Assembly (NCBI RefSeq): GCF_014892575.1
Contig: NZ_JADBGI010000010.1
Location: 162,360-226,359 of the forward strand
DNA length: 64,000 bases
From: Nocardiopsis coralli
GTDB lineage: Bacteria > Actinomycetota > Actinomycetes > Streptosporangiales > Streptosporangiaceae
Direction of reading: 5' to 3'
Position numbers and translations under genes: made by a program. Positions within the stretch are counted from its first letter, which is position 1, and every line of letters starts with the position of its first letter. Shown here in pieces: positions 7,115 to 17,046 of this stretch. The notes under the pieces are model-generated. The model was not told the DNA's origin, searched no databases, and saw nothing but the letters and a program-made list of their open reading frames with translations.

Positions 7115-8206
7115 TCAGGATCCGCCCATGAGGCGGGCCACGCGTCCACTGCTGCGGTCGGTGCCCATCCCCGCCCGGACGGTCTCGGCGACCGGCAGGC
7201 GGGCGTGCACGTGGGTTCCGCCCTGGCCCTGCACCGAGGCCCCGAAGCGGCGCATGGTGCGCAGCATCGCGGTGTTGGAGAGGGTGGTCTCGGCGCGCAC
7301 CTCGGCCAGGCCCCAGTCGGCGGCGGCCACGGTCAGGGCGCGGGTGAGCGCGGTTCCCACACCCTTGCCCTGCCAGGCGTCCTCGACCAGGAACGCGATC
7401 TCGCCGACCCCCGGATCGGGTGTGTACATGAGGTGGCCCAGCGCGACGGGGACCTCCCCGCCCTGGGGCCGCACGGCGAGTGTGAGGCCGCGGTCGGGGT
7501 CGGAGAAGATCCGCAGCATCCAGGGGGCGAGGTCGCGCACCCCGGCGAAGTAACGCCCGCGCAGGGTGGCGGGTGAACAGCGGCGGTGCAGGGCCTGGAG
7601 TTCATCGGCGTCGTCCTCGTGGACCTGCCGCAGCGAGAGCCCCTGGCCGGAGACGGTGCGCACGATGCGTTCGGTGGGCACCGGCCCCGCGGCGGGCATG
7701 ACCAGGCGGACCAGGGCGTCGGCCCGGCTGCTCTCGGTCCAGGTGAAGGGGTGGGAGGGCCGTCGCAGGAGCACCCCGCGCAGCGGTCCGACCGGCACGA
7801 GCATGCACGTGGCCGGGTCGAGGCCCTCCTCCTCGTCGGCCCGGGTCAGGTTGGTCCAGGTGGCCTCGTCGGCCCGCAGGAGCTCGGCCAGGGCCTCCGG
7901 GAGGCGGTTGGGGTGGGCGCGCAGGCGGCCCGCCAGGAGCAGGGCGCGGGTGAGATCGTCGCCGACCTCGCGCCGGTGGGCGGGCACGGCCGACACCGCG
8001 CCCGAGGGGGTGTGCCGCGACAGTGCGTTCACGGCACCGGTGTGGTCACCGGGCAGGTCGACCACGAACTCGTCGACCGCCCCGGTGACATCGGTGTGGA
8101 TGGTCAGTTGAACGATGTCCGCGTCGTGGCCGGCCAGGAGGTCCACGACCCCGGCGAGCCCGCCGGGCCGGTCCTCGACCGCCGTTCTGATCCGCCACAG
8201 GCCCAC
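7115..8206 (-). CDS. ACT-domain / GNAT acetyltransferase fusion
   Basis: The protein has 363 residues from a GTG at 8206, picked because GAGGAGG ends four bases before it; an upstream start at 8230 would add eight residues. Residues about 1-65 form an ACT-like domain (IRTAVEDRPGGLAGVVDLLAGHDADIVQ), which usually binds amino acids. The C-terminal half (about 190-340) is a GNAT fold with the acetyl-CoA loop seen as VEDAWQGKGVGTALTRAL and the end ETTLSNTAMLRTMRRFG. The ACT-GNAT order suggests an acetyltransferase controlled by an amino acid. It lies downstream of the hut operon, but a 17-base-pair hairpin separates them, so a role in histidine metabolism is only a guess. Confidence 0.75.
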   Translation of the reverse strand: MGLWRIRTAVEDRPGGLAGVVDLLAGHDADIVQLTIHTDVTGAVDEFVVDLPGDHTGAVNALSRHTPSGAVSAVPAHRREVGDDLTRALLLAGRLRAHPNRLPEALAELLRADEATWTNLTRADEEEGLDPATCMLVPVGPLRGVLLRRPSHPFTWTESSRADALVRLVMPAAGPVPTERIVRTVSGQGLSLRQVHEDDADELQALHRRCSPATLRGRYFAGVRDLAPWMLRIFSDPDRGLTLAVRPQGGEVPVALGHLMYTPDPGVGEIAFLVEDAWQGKGVGTALTRALTVAAADWGLAEVRAETTLSNTAMLRTMRRFGASVQGQGGTHVHARLPVAETVRAGMGTDRSSGRVARLMGGS

Positions 8207-8224
8207 AGCGCCTCCTCGTGGTGT

Positions 8225-8264
8225 TTCCACCGCCGCGCCACCGCGCTGTGGCGCGGCGGTGGAA
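8225..8264 (-). terminator. Long perfect hairpin downstream of the hut operon
   Basis: TTCCACCGCCGCGCCAC and its exact complement (17 base pairs) flank a six-base loop. It lies about 100 bases after the hutI stop and just before the ACT-GNAT start, so it most likely ends hut transcription. No U-tract is present, as is common in high-GC actinobacteria. Confidence 0.6.
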
Positions 8265-8365
8265 CGCGCACCGACGTGGAACCACCCTCAGGGATGCACG
8301 TTTCGTCCCGGTTAGCCCCGCGTTGAGTTCAGGAGGCATCCATCCGGCCCGTGGGAGCCCGGTGC

Positions 8366-9580
8366 CTACGGCTGTCCGCTGACCAGGGCGCCGTCCTTCC
8401 ACACCGCCGCGACCTGCGGGACCCCGGGCCGGTAGGCCAGGTACAGGTGGTTGGGCGCGTCCAGCATCGCCAGGTCGGCGCGGGCACCCGGCGCGAGGTG
8501 GCCCACGTCGTCGCGGCGCAGGGCGAGGGCCCCTCCGGCGGTGGCCGCCCACAGGGCCTCGTCCGGGGTCAGGCCCATGTCCCGCACGGCCACGGCGATG
8601 CAGAAGGCCAGGCTCGAGGTGAAACAGGAACCCGGGTTGCAGTCGCTCGCCAGCGCGACGAGCGCACCCGCGTCCACCAGTCGGCGTGCGTCCGGGTAGG
8701 TCTGGCGGGTGGAGAAGTCCACGCCCGGGAGCAGGGTGGCCACGGTCGGCTCGGGGCGTTTCGCGGCCTGGGCCAGCGCGTCCACGTCGCCGCCGGACAA
8801 GTACGTGCAGTGGTCGACCGAGGCGGCCCCCACCTCGACGGCCAGGGACACCCCGGGCCCCTCCCCCAACTGGTTGCCGTGCACGCGGGGCAGCAGCCCG
8901 CGGTCCATGCCCGCGGTGAGGATCCGGCGCGAGGCGTCCTCGTCGAAGGCGCCGCGCTCGCAGAAGACGTCCACCCACCGGGCCAGCGGCGCACACGCGT
9001 CGAGCATGGGTCCGGTGACCAGGTCGAGGTAGCCCTCCGGGTCGTCGGCGTACTCGGGGGCCACCACGTGCGCGCCCATGAAGGTGACCTCGTCGGTGAT
9101 CCTCCCGGCCACGGACAGCGCTCGGGCCTCGTCCTCGACGGTGAGCCCGTAACCGGACTTGACCTCCAGGGTCGTGGTGCCCTGGGCCCGGGCCTCACGC
9201 TCGAGCGTCCGGGCGTTGGCCAGGAGTTCGGCGTCGGAGGCCTCCCGGGTCGCGGCGACGGTGGTGCGGATCCCGCCGGCCGAGTACGGGGTCCCGCTCA
9301 TGCGGGCGGCGAACTCGCGGCTGCGGTCTCCGGCGAAGACGATGTGGGAGTGGCTGTCGACGAACCCCGGGATGACGCAGCGCCCGGCGGCGCCCACCCG
9401 TGCGTCGGCGGCCGGCGCCTGGGTTCGCGGACCGGCCCAGGCCACACGGCCGTCCTCCAGGACGAGGGCGGCGTCGGGGATCTCGCCGACGGGGCCGCGT
9501 CCTAGGGTCGGATCGTTGGTGACGAGGGTGCCGATGTCGTCGACGAGGATCGTCCGGGGTGTCTCGGGGGTGTGGTTCAT
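8366..9580 (-). CDS. hutI: Imidazolonepropionase
   Basis: HutI hydrolyses 4-imidazolone-5-propionate to N-formimino-L-glutamate, the third step of histidine breakdown. The 404-residue protein has the amidohydrolase metal motif [15 protein letters not shown], plus LEVKSGYGL and HGNQLGEG, and the late [11 protein letters not shown] expected of HutI. The ATG at 9580 has AAGGAG eight bases upstream and overlaps the hutF stop as ATGA, so translation is coupled. It is the last gene of the hut operon. Confidence 0.93.
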   Translation of the reverse strand: MNHTPETPRTILVDDIGTLVTNDPTLGRGPVGEIPDAALVLEDGRVAWAGPRTQAPAADARVGAAGRCVIPGFVDSHSHIVFAGDRSREFAARMSGTPYSAGGIRTTVAATREASDAELLANARTLEREARAQGTTTLEVKSGYGLTVEDEARALSVAGRITDEVTFMGAHVVAPEYADDPEGYLDLVTGPMLDACAPLARWVDVFCERGAFDEDASRRILTAGMDRGLLPRVHGNQLGEGPGVSLAVEVGAASVDHCTYLSGGDVDALAQAAKRPEPTVATLLPGVDFSTRQTYPDARRLVDAGALVALASDCNPGSCFTSSLAFCIAVAVRDMGLTPDEALWAATAGGALALRRDDVGHLAPGARADLAMLDAPNHLYLAYRPGVPQVAAVWKDGALVSGQP

Positions 9581-10923
9581 ACGTAGAGCTCCTTGATCAC
9601 CGTGTCGAGGTCCTCCGCGGCGTCGGGCAGGTGCAGGTGGGTTCCGGCGCGCACGACCCACCGTCCGTCGGCCATCACGTGGCGCACGTCGGCGGCGGAG
9701 GCGGCGAAGACGACGGCGTCCGCGGCCCGCTCGGGCGGAGAACCGGCCAGGCCGATGCCGTCCAGGGGCACGTTGACCAGGTCGGCGCGGGCCCCCACCC
9801 GCAGCGCTCCGGCGTCGTCCCAGCCCAGGGACGCGTGGTGGGTGGCGGCGCGCAGCAGGGCCCCGGTGTCGAGGTTGCCGCGGCGATGGGTGCGCAGCCT
9901 CTCGTGCAGTTCCACACCGCGCGCCTCGGCGAACAGGTCGGTACGCGCGTGCTGGTCCGATCCCAGGCTCAGCGGCGCCGGGTCCAGGTCACCGGTGCGC
10001 GGCAGCCCGTCGGCCAGGTCGCGTTCGGTGGTCGGGCACAGGCAGACGGTGGAACCGCTGCCCCGCACGAGCCCGACGTCGGTGTCGGTCAGGTGGGTGG
10101 CGTGCACCAGCGTGGTGCCCGGCCCCAGCGCCCCGGCGCCGTCCAGCACCTCGACGGGGGTGCGGCCGTGAGCGGCGAGGCTGGCGGTGTTCTCGTCGGG
10201 CTGTTCGGAGACGTGGACGTGCAGGGGCAGACCGCGGTCCCGTGCCGTGGCGGCGACCACGGCCAGGTCCTCGGGCGTCAGGGCACGCACCGAGTGCGCG
10301 GCCGCGCCCGCCCTGGCGTGTTCCCCGTCGAGGTCGAGCAGGTCCAGGCGGTCGGCCCAGCGGTGCACGTCGCCGTCGCCGAAGCGCAGTTGCGGCCCGG
10401 AGAGCGGATGCCGGGTCCCGTCGGTGTCCAGGCCCCCGGCGAGGTAACACACGTCGAGCAGCGTCAGCCGGATCCCGGCCTGGCGGGCCGCCTCCACCAG
10501 CGCCCGCCCCATCGCGTTCGGGTCGGAGTAGGGGGCGCCCCCGGCCCCGTGGTGCAGGTAGTGGAACTCCCCCACGCTCGTGACCCCGGCCAGCGCCATC
10601 TCGGCGTAGGCGCCCCGCGCCAGGCGCAGGTACGTCTCGGGGTCCAGGCGGTCGGCGACGCGGTACATGGCCCGGCGCCAGGTCCAGAACGTGCCCCCGT
10701 CGGAGTGCGTGCGTCCGCGCAGCGCCCGGTGGAAGGCGTGGGAGTGTGCGTTGGCCAGCCCCGGGAGGGTGAGGCCCTGCAGCGTCTCCGCGCCCACGGG
10801 CGGCTCCGGGGTACGGGTCAGGGCGGTGATGCGCCCGTCCTCGACGGTGAGCAGCACCCCGTGTTCGACCGCCCCGTCGGCGGCCCCGGTCCAGGCCCAC
10901 TCGGCCCACAGGCGTGTTCTCAC
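9577..10923 (-). CDS. hutF: Formimidoylglutamate deiminase
   Basis: HutF deaminates N-formimino-L-glutamate to N-formyl-L-glutamate and ammonia, marking the two-step ending of histidine catabolism. The protein has 448 residues from a GTG at 10923 that overlaps the upstream stop as GTGA; the longer frame from 11016 would overlap that gene deeply. Amidohydrolase motifs are [28 protein letters not shown] and [17 protein letters not shown]. It sits between the M20 amidohydrolase and hutI with overlaps on both sides. Confidence 0.9.
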   Translation of the reverse strand: MRTRLWAEWAWTGAADGAVEHGVLLTVEDGRITALTRTPEPPVGAETLQGLTLPGLANAHSHAFHRALRGRTHSDGGTFWTWRRAMYRVADRLDPETYLRLARGAYAEMALAGVTSVGEFHYLHHGAGGAPYSDPNAMGRALVEAARQAGIRLTLLDVCYLAGGLDTDGTRHPLSGPQLRFGDGDVHRWADRLDLLDLDGEHARAGAAAHSVRALTPEDLAVVAATARDRGLPLHVHVSEQPDENTASLAAHGRTPVEVLDGAGALGPGTTLVHATHLTDTDVGLVRGSGSTVCLCPTTERDLADGLPRTGDLDPAPLSLGSDQHARTDLFAEARGVELHERLRTHRRGNLDTGALLRAATHHASLGWDDAGALRVGARADLVNVPLDGIGLAGSPPERAADAVVFAASAADVRHVMADGRWVVRAGTHLHLPDAAEDLDTVIKELYV

Positions 10924-12158
10924 GGTGCGACCTCCCCGACGGGGCGTTCCAGCAGGTCCTGGAGCACGTCGGCCAGTGCGGTCACGCCGACGTGGCAGTC
11001 CTCGGGGTCGGCCCACTCGTGCGGCGAGTGCGAGACCCCGGTCGGGTTGCGGACGTAGAGCATGGCGGTGGGCACGTGCGCGGCGAGCACGGCGGCGTCG
11101 TGCCCGGCCCCGGTCGGCAGCACGGGCACACCGGGTTCGGGCGCCCGGCGCTCCAACACCGCCGCGACCCGGTCGCGCAGGGCGTGCGGGAACTCCACGA
11201 CGGGGGTGTCGGACTCCTGTGCCACGCGCAGCTCCACCCCGTGTTCGGCGGCGCTGCGCTCGGCCTCACCGCGCACCCCGGCCACGACCGCCTCCAGGGT
11301 GGACCGGTCGGCGGCGCGCGCGTCCAGCCAGCCGCTGACGCGGGAGGCGATGGCGTTGGTGCCGTTGGGCACGGCCCGGACCTTGCCGACGGTGGCGCGG
11401 GCGTCGTGGGCGGCGGCGCTCTCCCTGGCGGCCAGGACGGTGCGGGCGAAGGGCAGCATCGGGTCGGCGCGGTCCTCCAGACGGGTGGTGCCGGCGTGGT
11501 CGGCGCGTCCGGTGAGGTCGAGGCGCCAGCGCCCGTGCGGCCACACCGTGCTCGCGGCGGCGACGGCGTGCGGGGTGTCGGCGAGGTGTCGGCCCTGTTC
11601 CACGTGCAGTTCCACGAACGCGTCGAGCAGGCCCAGCGTGTGCGGGTCGGGTCCCAGAGCGGCGGGGTCGAGACCGGCGCGGGCCATCGCCTCGGCCCAG
11701 GTGGTGCCGTCGGCGTCGGTGAGGGCCCGCACCCGGTCGGGGTCGATCTCCCCGGCGGTGAGGCGGATTCCCAGGCACGGAACGCCGAACCGCCCGCCCT
11801 CCTCCTCCACGAAGACCGCGAGGGCCAGAGGGCGGTCGGGGGTCAGGCCGCGCTCGCGCAGGACGTCGACGGCGGCCAGCGCGGAGGCCACACCGAGCGG
11901 CCCGTCGAAGGCGCCGCCGTCGGGGACCGAGTCCAGGTGGGAACCGGTGGCCACGGCGCCGGGCGCGGGCTCGCCCCACCAGGCCCACAGGTTCCCGTTG
12001 CGGTCGGTGCGCACGTCCAGGTCACGGGCGCGTGCGGCGTCGGTGAACCAGGCGCGGGCCTCGGCGTCGGCGGCGTTCCAGGCGTGCCGGTGGTACCCGC
12101 CGGAATCGGGGTCACGGCCGACGGGTGCCAGCTCGGCCCACAGGTGGTCGAAGTCCAT
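10920..12158 (-). CDS. M20-family amidohydrolase (allantoate/N-carbamoyl amino acid type) in HutG position
   Basis: This 412-residue zinc peptidase-like enzyme has the family motifs TGSHLDSVPDGGAFDGPLGV (metal His-Asp) and VFVEEEGGRFGVPCLG, and ends with SHSPHEWADPEDC. Relatives hydrolyse allantoate, ureidoglycine or N-carbamoyl amino acids. Its place, fused by overlap into the operon between hutU and hutF, and the lack of a hutG gene suggest it removes the formyl group from N-formyl-L-glutamate, a close analogue of an N-carbamoyl amino acid. The motifs establish the family; the formylglutamate substrate is inference. The start codon follows the hutU stop directly (TGAATG). Confidence 0.8.
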   Translation of the reverse strand: MDFDHLWAELAPVGRDPDSGGYHRHAWNAADAEARAWFTDAARARDLDVRTDRNGNLWAWWGEPAPGAVATGSHLDSVPDGGAFDGPLGVASALAAVDVLRERGLTPDRPLALAVFVEEEGGRFGVPCLGIRLTAGEIDPDRVRALTDADGTTWAEAMARAGLDPAALGPDPHTLGLLDAFVELHVEQGRHLADTPHAVAAASTVWPHGRWRLDLTGRADHAGTTRLEDRADPMLPFARTVLAARESAAAHDARATVGKVRAVPNGTNAIASRVSGWLDARAADRSTLEAVVAGVRGEAERSAAEHGVELRVAQESDTPVVEFPHALRDRVAAVLERRAPEPGVPVLPTGAGHDAAVLAAHVPTAMLYVRNPTGVSHSPHEWADPEDCHVGVTALADVLQDLLERPVGEVAP

Positions 12159-13814
12159 TCACTCCCCCTCGGAGGCGACACGGATGCCGTGGGTGCCGGC
12201 GACCCGTTCGGCCTCGGGGTACCCCGCGTCGACGTGGCGCAGTACCCCGGTGGCGGGGTCGTTGGTGAGCACCCGGTCGAGCTTGGCGGCGGCCAGGTCG
12301 GTGCCGTCGGCGACGCTGACCTGCCCGGCGTGCAGGGAGCGTCCCATCCCCACGCCTCCCCCGTGGTGGATCGACACCCACGAGGCGCCGGAGGAGGTGT
12401 TCACGAGTGCGTTGAGCAGGGGCCAGTCGGCGATGGCGTCGGAGCCGTCGCGCATGCCCTCGGTCTCGCGGTAGGGGGAGGCCACCGATCCGGTGTCGAG
12501 GTGGTCGCGGCCGATCGCCAGGGGCGCGCTGATCTCTCCGGCGGCGATGAGTTCGTTGAAGCGCTGCCCCGCGGCGGCGCGTTCTCCCTGCCCGAGCCAG
12601 CAGATGCGGGCGGGCAGCCCCTGGAAGGCGACACGTTCCCGGGCCATGCGGATCCACCGTGCGAGGTGGTCGTTGTCGGGGAACAGGTCGAGGATGGCCT
12701 GGTCGGTGCGGGCGATGTCGGCCGGGTCGCCGGAGAGCGCGGCCCAGCGGAAGGGCCCCTTGCCCTCGCAGAACAGCGGCCGGATGTAGGCGGGCACGAA
12801 GCCGGGGAAGTCGAAGGCGCGGCCGAAGCCTCCGGTGCGGGCCTCGTCGCGGATCGAGTTGCCGTAGTCGAACACCTCCGACCCGGCGTCCATGAAGCCC
12901 ACCATGGCCTCGACGTGCGCGGCCATGGACTCGCGGGCGCGTGCGGTGTACTCCTCGGGCTCGGCGGCGGCGAGGTCCTTGTGGTCGCCGAAGGGCACCC
13001 CGAGGGGCAGGTAGGCGAGCGGGTCGTGGGCGGAGGTCTGGTCGGTGACCACGTCGATCGCGGCGCCGCGGGCCAGCAGTTCGGGGAAGACCTCGGCGGC
13101 GTTGCCCAGGACCCCGATGGAGAGCGGGCGGCGTTCGGAGCGGGCCTTCTCGGCCAGCTCCAGGGCGTGGTCGAGGTTGTCGGCGCGCACGTCGAGGTAG
13201 CGGTGTTCCAGACGGCGCTCGATGCGGGTGGGGTCGCACTCCACGACGAGGGCGACGCCGTCGTTCATGGTCACGGCCAGGGGCTGGGCGCCGCCCATGC
13301 CGCCGAGCCCCGCGGTGAGGGTGACGGTCCCGGCCAGGGTTCCGCCGAACCTCTTGGCGGCCACGGCGGCGAAGGTCTCGTAGGTGCCCTGGAGGATGCC
13401 CTGGGTGCCGATGTAGGTCCAGGACCCGGCGGTCATCTGCCCGTACATGGTCAGGCCCTCGGCCTCCAGGCGGCGGAACTCGGGCCAGGTCGCCCAGTCG
13501 CCGACCAGGTTGCTGTTGGCGATGAGCACCCGCGGCGCCCACTCGTGGGTGCGCAGGATCCCCACGGGTTTGCCGGACTGCACGAGGAGGGTCTCGTCGC
13601 CCTCGAGGTCGCGCAGGGAGGCGGTGATGCGGTCGAAGCTGCGCCAGTCGCGGGCGGCGCGGCCGGTGCCCCCGTAGACCACGAGGTCCTCGGGGTGTTC
13701 GGCGACCTCGGGGTCGAGGTTGTTGTGGAACATGCGCAGGGCACCCTCCTGGGGCCAGCCCTTGGCCGACAGGGTGGTGCCGCGTGCGGCGCGGACGGGA
13801 CGCGGAGCGCTCAT
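12159..13814 (-). CDS. hutU: Urocanate hydratase
   Basis: HutU adds water to urocanate to give imidazolone propionate, using a tightly bound NAD+. The protein has about 551 residues, the usual length. Motifs seen are [15 protein letters not shown] near the N-terminus, [19 protein letters not shown], the NAD-binding [20 protein letters not shown] and [19 protein letters not shown] [17 protein letters not shown] near residue 450. An in-frame GTG directly precedes the ATG; AAAGGA upstream can serve either. It follows hutH by about 20 bases. Confidence 0.95.
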   Translation of the reverse strand: MSAPRPVRAARGTTLSAKGWPQEGALRMFHNNLDPEVAEHPEDLVVYGGTGRAARDWRSFDRITASLRDLEGDETLLVQSGKPVGILRTHEWAPRVLIANSNLVGDWATWPEFRRLEAEGLTMYGQMTAGSWTYIGTQGILQGTYETFAAVAAKRFGGTLAGTVTLTAGLGGMGGAQPLAVTMNDGVALVVECDPTRIERRLEHRYLDVRADNLDHALELAEKARSERRPLSIGVLGNAAEVFPELLARGAAIDVVTDQTSAHDPLAYLPLGVPFGDHKDLAAAEPEEYTARARESMAAHVEAMVGFMDAGSEVFDYGNSIRDEARTGGFGRAFDFPGFVPAYIRPLFCEGKGPFRWAALSGDPADIARTDQAILDLFPDNDHLARWIRMARERVAFQGLPARICWLGQGERAAAGQRFNELIAAGEISAPLAIGRDHLDTGSVASPYRETEGMRDGSDAIADWPLLNALVNTSSGASWVSIHHGGGVGMGRSLHAGQVSVADGTDLAAAKLDRVLTNDPATGVLRHVDAGYPEAERVAGTHGIRVASEGE

Positions 13815-13836
13815 CACGGGGTGTCCTTTCGCTGGT

Positions 13837-15384
13837 TCAGGAGAGGGGGGTGACGGACCCGGCGGCCGACACGACGGTTCCGTCGGTGATCAGGGCCTCC
13901 ACGGCCGCGATCTCCGGTGCGAGGTGGCGGTCGGGGCCCGGGCCGGGCACGTGCTCGCGCAGGGCGCGCACGACGGCCCCGGTGGCCGGGCCGGGTTCGA
14001 GCGGCGAACGCAGGTCGAGGGCGCGGGCGGCGGTGAGCAGCTCCACGGCCAGGACGGTGGTCAGACCGTCGACGGCGCGGCGGAGCTTGCGCGCGGCCGA
14101 CCAGCCCATGGACACGTGGTCCTCCTGCATGGCCGAACTCGGGATGGAGTCGACGCTGGCGGGCGCGGCCAGGCGCTTGAGTTCGGAGACCACGGCGGCC
14201 TGCGTGTACTGGGCGATCATGTGGCCGGAGTCCACGCCGGGGTCGTCGGCGAGGAAGGCGGGCAGACCGTGCGAGCGCGCCACGTCGAGCATGCGGTCGG
14301 TGCGGCGTTCGGCGATGGAGGCGGTGTCGGCGACCCCGATGGCGAGGAAGTCCAGCACGTGCGCGACGGGGGCGCCGTGGAAGTTGCCGTTGGACTCCAC
14401 GCGCCCGTCCTCGAGCACGACGGGGTTGTCGATGATGCTGTCGAGCTCGCGTTCGGCGACCAGGCGGGCGTGCCCGAGGGTGTCGCGGGCGGCGCCGGCG
14501 ACCTGGGGTGCGCAGCGCAGGGAGTAGGCGTCCTGCACCTTGTCGCAGTCGGGGCCCTGGTGGGAGGCGACGATCGGGGACCCGGCCAGGAGAGCGCGCA
14601 GGTTCGCGGCGGAGGCGGCTTGGCCGGGATGCGGGCGCAGGCGCTGGAGTTCGTCGGCGAAGACCCGGTCGGTGCCCAGGAGCGCCTCGACGCTCATGGC
14701 CGCGGAGATGTCGGCGACGGTGAGCAGGCGGCCGAGGTCCTGGCAGGCCATCGCGAGCATGCCCAGCATGCCGTCGGTGCCGTTGATCAGGGCCAGGCCC
14801 TCCTTGGCACCGAGCTCGACCGGCTCGATGCCGGCGTCGGCGAGCGCCTCGGCGGTGGGGCGGCGTTCCCCGGAGGCGTCGCGCACCTCCCCCTCACCCA
14901 TGAGGGCGAGCGCGACGTGCGACAGGGGCGCGAGGTCGCCGGAGCAACCGAGGCTGCCGTACTCGTGCACGACCGGGGTCACCCCGGCGTTGAGCAGGGC
15001 GGCGAGGGTCTCGACGGTGGCGGTGCGCACACCGGTGCGGCCCGAGCACAGGGTGCGCAGGCGCAGGAGCATGAGCGAGCGCACGACCTCGCGCTCGACC
15101 TCGGGGCCGGCGCCGGCGGCGTGCGAGCGGATCAGCGACCGCTGCAGGTCGGCGCGCAGGTCCGGTGCGATGTGCCGGGTGGCGAGCGCGCCGAAGCCGG
15201 TGCTGACGCCGTAGGAGGGCTGTTCGCCGGCGGCCAGGTCCTCGACCCGTTCGCGGCCGTGGCGGACGGCCTTGCGGGTCTCCTCGGCGAGGACGACGTG
15301 GGCGCCCTCGCGGGAGACGGCCAGGACCTGGGCGGGCGTGAGAGGCGTGCCGCCGATGGTGACGGAGGGAGCTGCTGTGGACAT
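13837..15384 (-). CDS. hutH: Histidine ammonia-lyase
   Basis: HutH removes ammonia from histidine to make urocanate, the first step of the pathway. The protein has 515 residues from the ATG at 15384; a longer frame to 15495 would run through the divergent promoter. Family motifs include [27 protein letters not shown] and [12 protein letters not shown]. The MIO cofactor normally forms from Ala-Ser-Gly; here the triad is Cys-Ser-Gly, keeping the essential Ser and Gly. It is the promoter-proximal gene of hutH-hutU-M20-hutF-hutI and is divergent from an IclR regulator. Confidence 0.94.
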   Translation of the reverse strand: MSTAAPSVTIGGTPLTPAQVLAVSREGAHVVLAEETRKAVRHGRERVEDLAAGEQPSYGVSTGFGALATRHIAPDLRADLQRSLIRSHAAGAGPEVEREVVRSLMLLRLRTLCSGRTGVRTATVETLAALLNAGVTPVVHEYGSLGCSGDLAPLSHVALALMGEGEVRDASGERRPTAEALADAGIEPVELGAKEGLALINGTDGMLGMLAMACQDLGRLLTVADISAAMSVEALLGTDRVFADELQRLRPHPGQAASAANLRALLAGSPIVASHQGPDCDKVQDAYSLRCAPQVAGAARDTLGHARLVAERELDSIIDNPVVLEDGRVESNGNFHGAPVAHVLDFLAIGVADTASIAERRTDRMLDVARSHGLPAFLADDPGVDSGHMIAQYTQAAVVSELKRLAAPASVDSIPSSAMQEDHVSMGWSAARKLRRAVDGLTTVLAVELLTAARALDLRSPLEPGPATGAVVRALREHVPGPGPDRHLAPEIAAVEALITDGTVVSAAGSVTPLS

Positions 15385-15437
15385 GGCCCCATTCGATCCT
15401 CCCGGGGCCGCCCGCGGGAAGCGCCGACACGTGGGTT

Positions 15438-15457
15438 CTGTCCGAGATCCCAGACAG
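15438..15457. promoter_or_regulatory. Inverted repeat in the hutH/iclR divergent promoter
   Basis: CTGTCCGAGATCCCAGACAG has outer arms CTGTC/GACAG and lies in the 109-base gap between hutH and the IclR gene. It is a candidate site for the IclR protein. Its first ten bases equal the core of the motif near the Cas-like genes, which may be chance. Confidence 0.45.
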
Positions 15458-15493
15458 GTGGCCGGGGCCCTGGCGTGTGGCAGCATCGGGTCC

Positions 15494-16258
15494 ATGAGTC
15501 ACGTTCCGGCCGCCACACGGGCGCTGCGGCTGCTGCGGTTCCTGGCCACCCGACCGGGCCCGGTCTCGGCCACGGCGATCGCCGAGGGGTTGGACATGCC
15601 CCGGTCCAGCGTCTACCAGCTCCTGGAGGCCATGGCCGAGGAGGGGTTCGTGACGCACCTGCCGGAGGATCGCCGGTGGGGCCTGGGGGTGGCGGCCTTC
15701 GAGATCGGCTCGGCCTACCTGCGCCACGACGGGGTGGAACGCCTCGCCCGCCCGCTGCTGCGCCGGCTCACCGAGGCCACGGGCGCGACCGCGCAGCTGG
15801 GCATCCTGCACGGATCCGACACCCTGTACCTGCTCAAGGAGCAGCCCCCGCACGCGCCGACCGTCATCACCGGGGTGGGGGTGCGCCTACCCGCGCACCT
15901 GACGGCGTCGGGGCGGGCGATGCTGGCGCTGTTGCCGCGCGCCCAGGTGCGGGCGCTCTATCCGGGCCGGGAATCGTTCACCGACCGCACGGGGCGGGGA
16001 CCGTCCACCCCGGGAGAGCTGCGCGAGGTCCTGGCGCAGGAACGCCGACAGGGGTGGTCGCTGGAGGACGGGCAGGTCACCGAGGGCTTCCTCTCGGTGG
16101 CCTCCGCCGCGACCGACCACAACGCCCACCCGGTCGCGTCGATCGGGCTGACCGTGCCCAGCGCCCGCCCGGTCACCCCCGCGGCGTTGACGGCCCGGGT
16201 GCGCGACGCCGCCGCCGAGCTCACCCGTCGCCTCGCCGGCCGCGCTACCCCCTCCTGA
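15494..16258 (+). CDS. IclR-family regulator, probably of the hut operon
   Basis: The protein has 254 residues from the ATG at 15494. An N-terminal winged helix-turn-helix (about residues 10-60, with VSATAIAEGLDMPRSSVYQLLEAM) is followed by the IclR effector domain (about 75-250, with ATGATAQLGILHGSDTLYLL and VRLPAHLTASGRAMLALL). It is transcribed divergently from hutH across 109 bases that hold an inverted repeat, so control of the hut operon and itself is likely. The ligand is unknown; urocanate is the usual hut inducer in other bacteria. Confidence 0.85.
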   Translation: MSHVPAATRALRLLRFLATRPGPVSATAIAEGLDMPRSSVYQLLEAMAEEGFVTHLPEDRRWGLGVAAFEIGSAYLRHDGVERLARPLLRRLTEATGATAQLGILHGSDTLYLLKEQPPHAPTVITGVGVRLPAHLTASGRAMLALLPRAQVRALYPGRESFTDRTGRGPSTPGELREVLAQERRQGWSLEDGQVTEGFLSVASAATDHNAHPVASIGLTVPSARPVTPAALTARVRDAAAELTRRLAGRATPS

Positions 16259-16266
16259 CCGGCGAG

Positions 16267-16320
16267 GATCTTGCTACCAGAGCCGGTTTCGGCGCCGAAG
16301 TCGGCTCTGGTAGCAAGATC
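16267..16320. terminator. Very long hairpin between convergent genes
   Basis: GATCTTGCTACCAGAGCCG at 16267-16285 pairs perfectly with its complement at 16302-16320 (19 base pairs). The 16-base interval contains the palindrome TTCGGCGCCGAA, so almost the whole 54 bases fold back. It ends both the IclR gene and the convergent membrane-protein gene, and is much less G+C-rich in its arms than other terminators here. Confidence 0.7.
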
Positions 16321-16326
16321 CCGCAA

Positions 16327-17046
16327 TCATCTAGCGGGCGAGGGGGCGCGTTCGACGACGTCGGGCAGGGGTGCGGTGCGCTGGACCATCCGCAGGATCT
16401 TGTCGCCGTGGTCCCGGGGCACCTGAACGTAGAACTGGGTGGCGGCGTCGGGTTCGGCCGGGTCCAGCCCCAGCCGGTCGGCGTTCTCGGCCCAACTGGG
16501 CAGCTCCGCCTCGGCGCGGTGGGTGTCCAGCACGACCTCGATGAAGGTGTGGCGGCGGGAGCCGGCGGTCACCTCGCGGATGCGGCGGATCTCGGGCCAG
16601 GCGATGAAGGTGCCCTCGCCGGGGAACCACCACTTGCGTTCCTGCAGCACGGTGATCCCGTCGCTGTCGGCGCTGATGCCCTGCCGGGTGATGCGCTGGG
16701 GCAGTCCGCGCAGCACCACCACGTTGCTGCCGGGACCGATGAAGGCCATGACGGCGGCGGCCGACCCCCACAGCGACAGCGAGCCGGCGGTGGCCCGGTC
16801 GGCAAGGACCTCCCAGGCCAGGGAGCCGAGCACGACCAGGAAGCCGATGGTCAGCAGGGCCGAGAAGTAGGCAACCGCCATCCACATGCGGGTGTTGGGC
16901 CCGCGCAGGCTCACGTACCGCCGCAGATGGGAGACGCTGCCGGGGCGGGCGGTCAGGTCCGAGGGCACGCCCCGGGGCGCGGCGGCCGCGTCCTCGGGGA
17001 CGCCCGTGGGGTCGGGGGGAACGTCCATGGGATCGGGGGAAGCCAT
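16327..17046 (-). CDS. Two-TM membrane protein of unknown function
   Basis: This 239-residue protein has a proline-rich N-terminal 35 residues, then two hydrophobic segments (about 54-78 and 92-112). A C-terminal soluble domain contains GITVLQERKWWFPGEGTFIAWPEI, a beta-strand-like stretch resembling bacterial PH-type domains. I do not recognise a named family. It probably sits in the membrane with the C-terminal domain in the cytoplasm. The start at 17046 is the first ATG after a promoter-like gap; others lie within the low-complexity N-terminus. Confidence 0.65.
   Translation of the reverse strand: MASPDPMDVPPDPTGVPEDAAAAPRGVPSDLTARPGSVSHLRRYVSLRGPNTRMWMAVAYFSALLTIGFLVVLGSLAWEVLADRATAGSLSLWGSAAAVMAFIGPGSNVVVLRGLPQRITRQGISADSDGITVLQERKWWFPGEGTFIAWPEIRRIREVTAGSRRHTFIEVVLDTHRAEAELPSWAENADRLGLDPAEPDAATQFYVQVPRDHGDKILRMVQRTAPLPDVVERAPSPAR

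Noticed and set aside
10914..13853. A 979-codon open frame on the plus strand
   Set aside because: It is the shadow of hutF, the M20 gene and hutU on the other strand; the sequence is Gly/Val/His-rich with no domain.
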